Shown piece by piece: positions 15,394 to 23,975 of a DNA stretch of 44,430 nt (the stretch's first letter is position 1; every line of letters starts with the position of its first letter). The stretch covers positions 1 to 44,430 of the forward strand of contig JACRKB010000290.1 of assembly GCA_016235545.1 (NCBI GenBank), in the 5' to 3' direction. The notes below the pieces were generated by a model that searched no databases, was not told where the DNA came from, and saw only the letters and a list, made by a program, of their open reading frames with translations. The stretch comes from Verrucomicrobiota bacterium. GTDB lineage: Bacteria > Verrucomicrobiota > Verrucomicrobiia > Limisphaerales > SXTU01. The position numbers and the translations under genes are program-made.

Positions 15394-16665
15394 ATGGAAC
15401 GACTGCCAGGCTTCCGGGATTTTTATCCTGAACCGCTTCCGCCGACGAAGGACGAGCTGTGGAGCATGGATGCCCGCAACCACATCTTTGACACATGGCG
15501 CTCGGTCGCCCGCCGCTACGGCTTCCGCGAATATGACGGCCCGCCGCTGGAGCCAACCGAGCTTTACACCAGCAAGTCCGGCGAGGAAATCGTCGGCCAG
15601 CTCTTCAACTTCGTGGACAAGGGCGAGCGCGCCGTGGCCATGCGTCCGGAGATGACGCCGACGCTCGCGCGCATGGCCGCCGCGCACGAGCGCGCCTACA
15701 AGAAGCCCTTCAAGTGGTTCTCCATCCCGCAGCTCTTCCGCTACGAGAAGCAGCAGAAGGGCCGCAAACGCGAACACTTCCAGCTCAACTGCGACATCCT
15801 CGGTGAAACCGACCGCGCCGCCGATGCCGAGCTGATCGCGCTGCTCATTGACACGCTGCGCGCGCTGGGCCTGACCAGCGCGGATTTCGTCGTGCGCCTC
15901 AGCAGCCGCACCGCGTGGGCCGATTTCTTTTCCAGCCGCTGCCCCGACGCCACGAAGGCATACGACTTTTTCCAAGTCGTGGACAAGCTCGACCGCATGC
16001 GCGCCGAGGAGAGCGCCGCGCAATTCGCGCCGCTGGGCTTCAAGCTGGAGGAGGTCCAAGCCTTCATCACCGGCGGCCAGCCCAACGCCGAGCTGCAACT
16101 CATCCTCGACCAGCTCGCCGCGCGCGGCCTTGCCGACTTCGTGAAGGTGGACTACGGCGTCATCCGCGGCCTGGCCTACTACACCGGCCCGGTCTTCGAG
16201 GCGTTCGACATCAAGGGCGAGTTCCGCGCCATCTGCGGGGGCGGCCGCTACGACCATCTCATCAAGCAGGTCAGCGGCGGCAAGGTGGACCTGCCCGCGC
16301 TGGGCTTTGGAATGGGCGACGTGGTCCTCTTCGAGCTGCTCAAGTCGCGCGGGCTGCTGCCGCAGTTCACCGCCGGCATCGCCGCCTGCGTGCTCATCGA
16401 GGACGAGACGCTTCGTGGCGACTCACTGCGCATGGTCCAGCAGCTCCGCGAAGCGGGCATCGCCACCGAGTTCAGCCTCACGCCCGCGAAGGGAGACAAG
16501 CAGTTCAAGCGCGCGCTCGACCTCAACGCTGCGCACACCATCCGTCTCGAAAAGCAGGCCGACGGCAGCCTCCAGGCGAAGCTCAAGAATTTGAAGACCC
16601 GCGAGGAGCTTGCGCTCGCACCCTCCGAGGTGGCGGGCCACATCGTTGGAGCCGGTTTGCGTTGA
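15394..16665 (+). CDS. hisS: Histidyl-tRNA synthetase
   Basis: Charges tRNA-His. 423 residues, typical bacterial length. Class II motif 1 region near 30-60. Motif 2 is PQLFRYEKQQKGRKREHFQL at 112-131, with KQQ where many enzymes have RPQ. The histidine-binding loop is RGLAYYTGPVFEAF near 258-271 (the A form instead of the D form), followed by GGGRYD at 282-287. Motif 3 is PALGFGMGD at 301-309. The C-terminal anticodon-binding domain runs from about 325 (AACVLIEDE...) to the end. ATG 15394 gives MERLPGFRDFYPE, the standard N-terminus. An intrinsic-terminator-like hairpin follows at 16674. Confidence 0.95.
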   Translation: MERLPGFRDFYPEPLPPTKDELWSMDARNHIFDTWRSVARRYGFREYDGPPLEPTELYTSKSGEEIVGQLFNFVDKGERAVAMRPEMTPTLARMAAAHERAYKKPFKWFSIPQLFRYEKQQKGRKREHFQLNCDILGETDRAADAELIALLIDTLRALGLTSADFVVRLSSRTAWADFFSSRCPDATKAYDFFQVVDKLDRMRAEESAAQFAPLGFKLEEVQAFITGGQPNAELQLILDQLAARGLADFVKVDYGVIRGLAYYTGPVFEAFDIKGEFRAICGGGRYDHLIKQVSGGKVDLPALGFGMGDVVLFELLKSRGLLPQFTAGIAACVLIEDETLRGDSLRMVQQLREAGIATEFSLTPAKGDKQFKRALDLNAAHTIRLEKQADGSLQAKLKNLKTREELALAPSEVAGHIVGAGLR

Positions 16666-16673
16666 GCCTGCTG

Positions 16674-16702
16674 CCGGCGACTTGCGTTGGTCGCCCGGTT
16701 TT
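16674..16702 (+). terminator. Terminator after hisS
   Basis: CCGGCGAC (16674-16681) pairs with GTCGCCCGG (16690-16698) with one bulged C, an 8-nt loop and TTTT immediately after. It lies 9 bases behind the hisS stop and in front of a convergent gene. Confidence 0.65.
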
Positions 16703-16746
16703 CACAGGTCAGGTGTGGAGGGCGACTGCAAGCCGCCAGCACCCGC

Positions 16747-19524
16747 TCACGGCACCTGGCGCACGCGGTAGAAGCGCTTGGCCACGCCCGCGCCGCCAGG
16801 GTCCGTGATGAGCGATGTGTTCGCGGTGGCGGTGAAGTTTCCGACGATGGTTGTCCATGTCGTGGCGGGCAGGGCTGCGGCCCGTTCGAGGGTGTATTTG
16901 GTGCCGGGATATGTGGTGACAGTCACGAGGTTGTCGTTGCCAAACTGCGTCACGGCGAGAATGCCCATGCCGAGCCGGACGAATTTGGCGACAGCAGGCA
17001 CGCCATTGGTGTTCATGATGAAGAGCATATGGTGGCCGGGAGGGCAGAGGTTCGGGTCGCTTGGCGCGGTGACGCTCAACTGGCCGTTGCCCGCTGTGAA
17101 CTGGAGGCGGTTGATGCGCTGGTTTTGGTCGTAAGCGTGCGTCGTGTTGCCGGGGCGGATCCAGACAACGTTGGTGATGCTCGCGGCGTCCGGCGTGTTG
17201 AGGGTGAACCTCTCGCCGTAGGTCACGTTTGCAGGCGCGCTGGTGAGTGTCGGGCGCGCGCCCCGGAAGAGATATGGCGGGGAATAAATCTCCGCGCTCG
17301 CCTCGGCGAGATCGTCGGGCGGGTTGGGGTGGCCGCCGCCGGTGGCGGCCACGCGGCCATCGGGCAGGAGGAAGGCGTTCGCGTGGTAGCCGCGATAGCG
17401 GACGTTCGGGGCCATCGGCGTCCACAGCTCGGTCTGCGGATTCCACTGTTCGCTCATCAGCACCTTGCCGGAGGCGAGGTTGAAGCCGGGAGCGCTGCTG
17501 CCGTTGCAGAGGAAGACGTTTCCATCCGGCAACAGGACGGCGGTGCCGTGGCGGCGTCCGGTGTTAGCCGGCGTGGTTTGCCGCCATGCAGGCGTCGGGT
17601 CGTTGAGGTTGATGACTTCGGTGACGCGGCTGGGATAAATCGTCGCCGTCGTGGCAAAGATGCTGGGCTGCGTGTAGCCCTCGGGCACGTTGCCGCCGTG
17701 AACCATGATTTTGCCGTCGTCATACAGAACCGACGTGCCGTAGTCGCGGTAGTCCAGGCTGCTCGCCGCCACGTTGGTCCACAGTCCAGCCCCGGTCGTG
17801 TCGAGATAGCGGGACATCTGCTGTGGCCCGGCGTTGAAGACCTTGCCGTTGGGCGCGAGATACATGAACGGGTAATAGTTTGCCCACACAGGAAAGATGC
17901 CGTGCTGCACTGCGGCCGCCGTGAGGTTGCGCCATGTGCCGTTGGCGATCTGCCAGATTTGAGAAACCTTGTTCACGTCCTGGCCGATGTCGATGGTGCC
18001 GGCTTCCACGAGCAAATCGCCGTTGCCCAGCATCGTGACGGTTGGATACCAGCGCCCGGCGTTCATGTCCGTGATGCGCGTCCAAGTGTTCGATCCAGGG
18101 TCGTAGATGCTGGCCTTGATTTCCCCCACGCCGTCGGCGATGTGGCCGCCCGGTGCGAAGAGCCGTCCATCCGCCATCAACGCGTGGCCTGCGCAGAAGA
18201 GGTCGTAGCCGTGGAAGGGCGTGCGCGTGAACGTCCCGGCGTCCACATCCCAGATGTATGGATATCCGTCCGTGCCGCCGAAGGGCGTGTCGAAGGGCGC
18301 GCCCCGATCCCACAGCAGCACCTTGCCAGTGGGCAGCAAATTCGCGTGGATGGGCACGACCGGATACGGGTTGACTGGCGTGTCTATCGGCGCGCCCCAC
18401 GCGCCGACGCGCGCCGGGTCGTCGTTGTCCACGATGGTCACGGTCGCGACCGTCTGCGTGTCGAGCGTCACGCCGCCGCCGGGATTGCTGATGTGGACGG
18501 CGAACTGGCGGTTGGCCTGGATTGTCGGATTGTCAATCGGCGCGACGCGGAAGAACTTCACCAGCTCCGTCGCCGTGAAGGTGAGCGTGCCGTTCGTCGC
18601 CACGTAATCCACGCCAGCGATGGCCGTGAGGTTCGAGGTCGTGAAGTTGATGGTCACATCGCCCGTGCTCGCGCCGTAGCGGCTCACATACACCTGCGCA
18701 GGAAACGTCTCCGGCGTGGCATAGGTCGCGAAGCCGAAGCCCACCGTGCCGAGGTTTGGCTGCTCGAACTTCACGCTCACGTTGTCGAGGTCGTGGTGCG
18801 CCGTGAGGCCACCGGAGCGCGCCCCAAACATCACGCGGGACTCGTAGGGCAGCAGGCCGGTCACGACAACGTTGGTGCAGATGGTCAGAGGCGCGCCGCC
18901 GTTGGGAGTGAGGATGACGCTCACGTCCGAGTTCCCGCCGCCGGGCCGCACGATGACTTTGGCGTGAATCCACTGGCCGCTCTTGAGGTTGACGCCGCCC
19001 GCGTTGAACTCGTTTATTTTCTGCCCGTTGAAGTGGATTGAGACGTGGTTGTCGTTCTGGTCGCCGCCGTCGAAGTTGTTGAACACGTCGAAGCCGATGC
19101 CCAGCGACGCCGCGATGTTTGGCTCCTGGTAGAAGTTGCCGACGACTGCGATGGCCCCCGCCTGCCCCCATGTGAACGTGTCCAGCAGCGCGAAGCTCAT
19201 CCCATCCGCAAGGCCCGTGATCCGGAAGTCGAACTCGGCGGTGACGAGCTTGTAAGTGCCCGCGTCGCTCTTGGTGAAGGCAATGGTGTTGACGTTCGGT
19301 TCCGTGTTGGTGTGAGCCAGGCGCAGGAAGTTTCCCGTTGGCCCGCCCGCCAGGATGGCCGGAGCCGGCAGCGTGTTGTTCACGGCCAGCTCGTAGGCTG
19401 TTCCTCCCGCATCAAAGGTCTGCACCGTGTCCGCGCGCGCGGCGCAGGCAGCCAGCAACAACCCGGCTATTCCGCCGAGGCGAAGGAGCCGGCCCATCCA
19501 TCGTAGTCCAAGCGCGTTCATCAT
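16747..19524 (-). CDS. Secreted copper-radical oxidase (galactose/glyoxal oxidase family) with lectin-like and Calx-beta domains
   Basis: 925 residues, exported (signal about 1-31). Order seen: L-type-lectin-like sandwich (33-255), Calx-beta domain (257-368, ending TVTIVDNDDP), seven-bladed Kelch-like oxidase core (about 375-755), DUF1929 Ig-like domain (756-852), and a C-terminal tail domain ending FYRVRQVP. The full cofactor set of galactose oxidase can be matched: Cys444 in YDLFCAGH and Tyr493 in GRWYPT (the cross-linked Cys-Tyr), Tyr713-His714 in RGYHAN, and His796 in TTHAYDQNQR. The family oxidises primary alcohols or aldehydes to the next oxidation state with release of H2O2, using one copper. 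The lectin-like domain suggests action on a polysaccharide. Substrate is unknown. Converges with hisS; the next gene upstream is on the same strand. Confidence 0.85.
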   Translation of the reverse strand: MMNALGLRWMGRLLRLGGIAGLLLAACAARADTVQTFDAGGTAYELAVNNTLPAPAILAGGPTGNFLRLAHTNTEPNVNTIAFTKSDAGTYKLVTAEFDFRITGLADGMSFALLDTFTWGQAGAIAVVGNFYQEPNIAASLGIGFDVFNNFDGGDQNDNHVSIHFNGQKINEFNAGGVNLKSGQWIHAKVIVRPGGGNSDVSVILTPNGGAPLTICTNVVVTGLLPYESRVMFGARSGGLTAHHDLDNVSVKFEQPNLGTVGFGFATYATPETFPAQVYVSRYGASTGDVTINFTTSNLTAIAGVDYVATNGTLTFTATELVKFFRVAPIDNPTIQANRQFAVHISNPGGGVTLDTQTVATVTIVDNDDPARVGAWGAPIDTPVNPYPVVPIHANLLPTGKVLLWDRGAPFDTPFGGTDGYPYIWDVDAGTFTRTPFHGYDLFCAGHALMADGRLFAPGGHIADGVGEIKASIYDPGSNTWTRITDMNAGRWYPTVTMLGNGDLLVEAGTIDIGQDVNKVSQIWQIANGTWRNLTAAAVQHGIFPVWANYYPFMYLAPNGKVFNAGPQQMSRYLDTTGAGLWTNVAASSLDYRDYGTSVLYDDGKIMVHGGNVPEGYTQPSIFATTATIYPSRVTEVINLNDPTPAWRQTTPANTGRRHGTAVLLPDGNVFLCNGSSAPGFNLASGKVLMSEQWNPQTELWTPMAPNVRYRGYHANAFLLPDGRVAATGGGHPNPPDDLAEASAEIYSPPYLFRGARPTLTSAPANVTYGERFTLNTPDAASITNVVWIRPGNTTHAYDQNQRINRLQFTAGNGQLSVTAPSDPNLCPPGHHMLFIMNTNGVPAVAKFVRLGMGILAVTQFGNDNLVTVTTYPGTKYTLERAAALPATTWTTIVGNFTATANTSLITDPGGAGVAKRFYRVRQVP

Positions 19525-19681
19525 GTGCTCATCACAAACCCAAACCGCACCGTCTGGTTAGCCCAAATCCGCCCGCCCGGCAATTGAGGCAAAACCTGAG
19601 ACGCACGGGAACCTCGTCGCGCCGTGAACCTGGAGCCATCCCGAACTTGCCGCAACCCGCGCATGGTTTGCCGTGCGCAGC

Positions 19682-20086
19682 TCACGGGGATTTCTTCTCG
19701 TCCGGCTTCGTGTCAGCGGGGACGCTCAACTGGTCCTTGCGCTCCAGCACGATTTGCGGGCGGCCCTGAAATTCCGCCACCTTGCCGGACGCCCGCACCG
19801 TTTTGCCAACGAGCTTTTCCACGTCGGGAACCAACTCGAAGTTGCGCGGGAAGATGACGAGCGTGAAGTCCTGCTTGGGATACTTCGCGCCGAGGTTGAG
19901 CCGGATGATGCGCTCGTTCTTGCTCACCTCCGCCACCTTGCCCTCGACGACGATGGTCTCGCCGACCTTGGACTTGGCTTCCTTGGCAGGGACGACGGCG
20001 GGCGTCTTGGAATCCTGGGCAGGCGAAGAGAGTTGCATCAAAGCCAGCGCGCAGACCGAGAAGAGAAGTGATTTCATACGCGACAT
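19682..20086 (-). CDS. Small exported OB-fold-like protein
   Basis: 134 residues. Signal peptide MSRMKSLLFSVCALALMQLS cut near SPAQ (a second ATG at 20077 would also serve). The mature domain has the five-strand pattern of bacterial OB-folds: GETIVVEGKVAEVSKNERII, LNLGAKYPKQDFTLVIFP, VGKTVRASGKVAEFQGRPQI. It ends with a charged tail (DTKPDEKKSP). Such periplasmic OB domains bind oligosaccharides or nucleic acid ends; the ligand is unknown here. It lies 157 bp upstream of the copper oxidase on the same strand and diverges from the ABC genes, which start 129 bp away. The 19525-19681 gap holds nothing clear. Confidence 0.75.
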   Translation of the reverse strand: MSRMKSLLFSVCALALMQLSSPAQDSKTPAVVPAKEAKSKVGETIVVEGKVAEVSKNERIIRLNLGAKYPKQDFTLVIFPRNFELVPDVEKLVGKTVRASGKVAEFQGRPQIVLERKDQLSVPADTKPDEKKSP

Positions 20087-20214
20087 GGTGATCAGCCGGC
20101 AGCCGGTGACAACAGAATTCCGAGACGCCGCCTCTCCGAAGCGTCTGGTTGCGTCGGGTTTCCGGTTGCACCCCTCCTCCGCCATCCCTAGCCTGCGCCG
20201 CAGGAAAACCCATC

Positions 20215-20976
20215 ATGGACGTCGCCGTTGAAACCACCAATCTCACCCGCCATTTCGGCACGTTCTGCGCCGTGGACCAACTCAACCTCCGCATCGAGTC
20301 CGGCCACTTCTACGGCTTCCTCGGCCCCAACGGTGCGGGAAAATCCACCACCATAAAGATGCTCACTGGCCTGCTAGGGCCCAGCAGCGGCATCGTGCGT
20401 ATCCTCGGCGAGGACGTGAGCGACCCGCAGCGCGCGCTGGCGGTGAAGCGCCGCATCGGCGTGGTGCCGGAAAATCTGGCGCTCTTCGACAACCTGACCG
20501 CGCGCGAATATCTGACCTTTATTGGCCGCATGTATCTTTTGCCGCCCGCGACCGTGCGCGAACGCTGCGAGCAGTTGCTGGCGGTGATGGATCTCCTCAA
20601 GGACGAGAAGAAACTCACGTTGGAATTCTCCCACGGCATGAAGAAGAAACTCGCGCTAGCCGCCGCACTCATCCCCGACCCTGAGCTGTTGTTCCTCGAC
20701 GAACCCTTCGAGGGCGTGGACGCTGTGGCCTCCCGCGCGTTGCGCGACATGCTCAAGCGCTGCGTCGAACGCGGCGCGACCGTCTTTCTCACGTCGCACG
20801 TCCTGGAAATCGTCGAGCGCCTCTGCACCGATGTCGGCATCATCTCCGGCGGCAAGCTGGTGCATCAGGGCACGATGGAGGAACTGCGCCGGGACGGCTC
20901 GCTCGAGGACAAGTTCATCAAAGTCGTGGGCAACGACCAGGTGCCAGCGCAAACCCTGAGCTGGCTCGAAGGCTGA
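20215..20976 (+). CDS. ABC transporter ATP-binding subunit (EcsA-like)
   Basis: 253 residues. Walker A GPNGAGKST at 37-45, Q-loop replaced by VVPENLAL around 83-90, signature FSHGMKKK at 138-145 instead of LSGGQ, Walker B LLFLDEPFEGVD with Asp162-Glu163, switch His195 (TSHVLE). The SHGMKKK signature and the pairing with a large many-span permease recall EcsA/EcsB-type exporters, which affect protein secretion and membrane proteins in Bacillus; the cargo here is unknown. ATG 20215 is fixed by MDVAVETTNLTRHFG. The permease ATG follows its stop codon directly, so the two are translationally coupled. Confidence 0.9.
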   Translation: MDVAVETTNLTRHFGTFCAVDQLNLRIESGHFYGFLGPNGAGKSTTIKMLTGLLGPSSGIVRILGEDVSDPQRALAVKRRIGVVPENLALFDNLTAREYLTFIGRMYLLPPATVRERCEQLLAVMDLLKDEKKLTLEFSHGMKKKLALAAALIPDPELLFLDEPFEGVDAVASRALRDMLKRCVERGATVFLTSHVLEIVERLCTDVGIISGGKLVHQGTMEELRRDGSLEDKFIKVVGNDQVPAQTLSWLEG

Positions 20977-22731
20977 ATGAACTGGCCGCAACTTCAGACC
21001 ATTCTCTGGCTCCGCCTGCGACTCGCGCGGAACCAATTCTTCCGTGGCAGCGGCCTCGGTGCGGTGGTCGCGACCGTCTTTCTCGCCGCCGCCGTGGTCA
21101 GTGGCCTCGCCCTCTTCGTTGGCGGGCTGCTGGTTGGAAAGTTCGCGTTGGTCGGGGTCAGCTCTCTTCACCTCATGCTCGTTTGGGTGGGCCTTACGGT
21201 GGGGTTCATCTTCTTCTGGAGCCTGGGCCTGCTCACGGAATTGCAGCGCTCGGAGACGATCGACTTGCAACGGCTGATGCACCTGCCCGTGTTGCTCGGC
21301 CAGCTCTTCTTCATCAACTACCTCGCATCGCATGCCGCCGTCAGCGTGATTCTCGCCGTGCCTGCGATGCTCGGCCTCACGTTCGGCCTCGTCCTGAGCC
21401 ACGGCCCGGCGATGCTGCTGCTCGCGCCGCTGGCCTTGAGCATGGTCTTCATGGTCACGGCATGGACCTACTGCCTGCGCGGCTGGCTCGCCGCCCTGAT
21501 GTCGAACCCGCGCCGCCGACGCAACGTCGTCATGGGCATCACGCTGGGATTCATCCTCATCTTCCAGTTGCCAAATCTCTATTTCAACGTCATCGCGCGC
21601 GGCAACCGCGATGTTGCCCAACCCGCCGCCTCGCCCGAGGAAGCGCAGCGCCAGCGCGAAACGCGCCGCGTGGTGGACCGCAGCCGATTGGAACAAGCGC
21701 TCGCCGTGCAGCCTTTCCTCCCGCCGTTCTGGGTGTCCGTTGGCGCGCAGGCGCTGGCGGAAGGGCGCTTCGGCCCCGCGCTGCTTGGCACGCTCGGCTG
21801 CCTCGGCTTGGGCGCGCTGGGACTGCGCCGCGCCTATCGCAGCACGGTGCGGTTCTATCGCGGCGAAACGGGTGGGCAAGCACCGGTGGCTTCGACCGCG
21901 CCAACCACCGCCACGGCTTCCGCGCCTGACCAATTCCTTGAGCGCATCTTGCCCGGTGTGCCGGAGCAGGCTGCCGCTGTGGCCTTGGCCACCTTCCGTT
22001 CCTTGCTGCGGGCTCCCGAGGTGCGCATGAACCTCGCGACCTCGTTCATCGTGATGGTCATAATGATGGGTTCCATGTTCATGCGCCGCTCCCTGAAGCT
22101 TCCGCCCGCCGCCGAGCCTTTCATCGTCACCGGCATGGCCGCCCTGGCGGTGTTCATGGTGTTCCAGTTTCTCGGCAATCAGTTCGGCTTCGACCGCGCC
22201 GGCTTCCGTGCGCTCGTGTTGTCCCCCGCCGACCGCCGGCTCATTCTCCTAGGCAAGAACCTGGCACACCTGCCGCTCGCAGCGGTCTTCGGCCTCCTGC
22301 TCATCTCAGTCGCGACCATTTATTTCAGCCTGTCCCTCGCGGTGTTCGGTGCGGCCCTGCTTCAGTTTGCCGCCGCGTTGTCGCTCGGGTTCACCGCCGG
22401 GAATTTACTTTCCATTATGGTTCCCTATCGCATTCAACCAGGCACCATGAAACCCACGAAGATGCCCACCGTGGCCATGCTCGCCATGATTTTCGCGCAA
22501 TTGCTTCTCCCGCTCGCGCTCGCGCCGGCCTTCCTCCCGCCGGCGGCCGCTTTGTATTGGGCGAACGGAGACTGGCCGGCATGGATGCCAGACGCAGTCA
22601 ATCTGCTCCTCTCCTCGTTGCTCGCCGGAGCAGCAGCTGCGCTCTACTGGCATACGCTCGCGCCGTTTGCCCGCCTCCTGCAAAAGCGCGAAACCAAAAT
22701 CCTCGACCTGCTGTCCGTGGAAGTGGAATAG
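20977..22731 (+). CDS. ABC transporter permease subunit, large multi-span
   Basis: 584 residues with roughly 12 hydrophobic segments in two groups (about 25-200 and 335-560), separated by a charged cytoplasmic loop rich in E, Q and R (PEEAQRQRETRRVVDRSRLE) and an Ala/Thr/Pro linker (ASTAPTTATASAP). No duplicated ATPase and no extracytoplasmic MacB-type domain. This layout fits an ABC-2-like exporter that works with the ATPase encoded just upstream. ATG at 20977 directly follows the ATPase stop. It converges with the enolase-family gene after only 15 bp, with no visible terminator. Confidence 0.8.
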   Translation: MNWPQLQTILWLRLRLARNQFFRGSGLGAVVATVFLAAAVVSGLALFVGGLLVGKFALVGVSSLHLMLVWVGLTVGFIFFWSLGLLTELQRSETIDLQRLMHLPVLLGQLFFINYLASHAAVSVILAVPAMLGLTFGLVLSHGPAMLLLAPLALSMVFMVTAWTYCLRGWLAALMSNPRRRRNVVMGITLGFILIFQLPNLYFNVIARGNRDVAQPAASPEEAQRQRETRRVVDRSRLEQALAVQPFLPPFWVSVGAQALAEGRFGPALLGTLGCLGLGALGLRRAYRSTVRFYRGETGGQAPVASTAPTTATASAPDQFLERILPGVPEQAAAVALATFRSLLRAPEVRMNLATSFIVMVIMMGSMFMRRSLKLPPAAEPFIVTGMAALAVFMVFQFLGNQFGFDRAGFRALVLSPADRRLILLGKNLAHLPLAAVFGLLLISVATIYFSLSLAVFGAALLQFAAALSLGFTAGNLLSIMVPYRIQPGTMKPTKMPTVAMLAMIFAQLLLPLALAPAFLPPAAALYWANGDWPAWMPDAVNLLLSSLLAGAAAALYWHTLAPFARLLQKRETKILDLLSVEVE

Positions 22732-22746
22732 CTCCGCCGGCAAACC

Positions 22747-23880
22747 TCAGTCCAGCAGTTTCTCCCCGCGCGTGTATTTCTTCAGCGTATCTCGGTCGAG
22801 CGTGAGGCCAAGGCCGGGCTTGCTGGGAATCGCCAGCATCCCCTCCGCGTCGAGGTGCCAGCCGCCGGCGGTGATCTCGTCAATGAACGGCGAGCCGGTC
22901 AGATACTCGATGATGTCCGTGCCGGGAAATGCCGACGCGAGGTGCAGGTCCGCTGCGAGGCCCACCGCCGTGTTCCATCCGTGCGGAATGAAGCGCACGC
23001 CGTGCTCCTGCGCCATCCACGCGATGCGCCGCTCCTCGCTGATGCCGCCGACCTTCGTCACGTCGGGTTGGATGATGTCGAAGGCCCGCGCTTCGAGGAA
23101 CGGCTGGAACGCCTGCCGCCGCGTGAGCACCTCGCCGCCCGCGATGGGCACGGGCGAATGCTCGCGGAGCTTCGCGAAATCTTCGAGCGCATCGGGCACG
23201 AGTGCTTCCTCAAACCAGAACACATCGTAGTCCGCGAGCATCTTTGCTGTGTTCAGCGCCCACTTGTAGCCGTTGTTCCAGTGAGCGTCGCTGCCGCCCG
23301 CGTCCACCATGAGCTTGTTGTCTGGTCCGACCGCCTCGCGCGCGGCGCGGACAATGGCCTCGTCCGTCGCTGGGCTGCGCCGGCCAAACGGCCCCCAGCC
23401 GATCTTGAACGCGCGGAAACCCTGCGCCTTCACTCGCAGCAGGTGGTCCCGCAACTTCTCCGGCTCATCCATCAGCAGCGACGCGTAAGGCTGCACGCGC
23501 TCGCGATAACGCCCGCCCAACAAGCGCCCCACCGGCTGCCCCGTGGCCTGCCCGAGCAAATCCCACAGCGCGATGTCCACGCCGCTGATGGCGTGTGTGA
23601 TGGACCCGCCGCGTCCGAGCCAGAACATGTGCTGGCTCAACTTCTCGCTCACGCGCTCCGGCTCCAGCGCGTTCTCGCCGCGATAGAGCGGCTCCAGCAC
23701 CGCGAGGGCGGCGCGCACGAGCGCGTCGTTGGTGAACACGCTGCCGAGGCCCACCGCACCTTCATCCGTGTGGACGGCGATGAGCGTGTGAACGCAGTCT
23801 TCCGGCCGAAGCTCATTGCTCCAGCCGCCTTCAGGTGTTGCGCCGCGCAGGCCGGCGCAGCGGATTTCGCGAATCTTCAT
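22747..23880 (-). CDS. Enolase-superfamily sugar-acid dehydratase-like enzyme (mandelate racemase group)
   Basis: 377 residues. A capping domain at 1-125 is followed by the barrel with metal ligands Asp193 (LMVDAGGSD), Glu224/225 (FWFEEALVP) and Glu250 (PIAGGEV). The general acid/base dyad is Asp273 (IIQPDVTKVGG) and His300 (RFIPHGWNTAVG). This is the mandelate-racemase subgroup that abstracts the alpha-proton of a carboxylate and often dehydrates sugar acids. In the KxK motif only the first Lys is kept: FKIGWG has Lys159 and Gly161. That points to a dehydratase or epimerase using only the His side. Substrate unknown. It is followed 92 bp downstream-on-map by the M81 peptidase gene on the same strand, separated by a palindrome. 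Confidence 0.85.
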   Translation of the reverse strand: MKIREIRCAGLRGATPEGGWSNELRPEDCVHTLIAVHTDEGAVGLGSVFTNDALVRAALAVLEPLYRGENALEPERVSEKLSQHMFWLGRGGSITHAISGVDIALWDLLGQATGQPVGRLLGGRYRERVQPYASLLMDEPEKLRDHLLRVKAQGFRAFKIGWGPFGRRSPATDEAIVRAAREAVGPDNKLMVDAGGSDAHWNNGYKWALNTAKMLADYDVFWFEEALVPDALEDFAKLREHSPVPIAGGEVLTRRQAFQPFLEARAFDIIQPDVTKVGGISEERRIAWMAQEHGVRFIPHGWNTAVGLAADLHLASAFPGTDIIEYLTGSPFIDEITAGGWHLDAEGMLAIPSKPGLGLTLDRDTLKKYTRGEKLLD

Positions 23881-23893
23881 ATTGTTGCCCGAT

Positions 23894-23975
23894 TTTTCAC
23901 CACAAATGCACGAAGGACACGAAGCAAATCTCCATCTGCTTCTGCCTTTGTGTCCTTCGTGTCTTCGTGGTTCAA
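23894..23975. repeat. Palindrome between M81 and enolase-family genes
   Basis: TTCACCACAAATGCACGAAG, then GACACGAAG, against TTGAACCACGAAGACACGAA, then GGACAC, read on the other strand. It shares the GTTGAA edge of the larger families but has its own stem (CACGAAGGACACGAAG). The stop codon of the M81 gene (23972-23974) lies inside its right edge. Confidence 0.65.

Noticed and set aside
16687..19041. 784-codon open frame on the plus strand
   Set aside because: It lies wholly antisense to the copper-radical oxidase gene, whose domains and cofactor residues are clear. It is a by-product of high GC and shows no domain, only R/V/H-rich sequence.
20656..21933. 425-codon frame on the minus strand
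   Set aside because: Antisense to the ABC ATPase and permease genes; composition (E/Q/H/R-rich) is that of a shadow frame.
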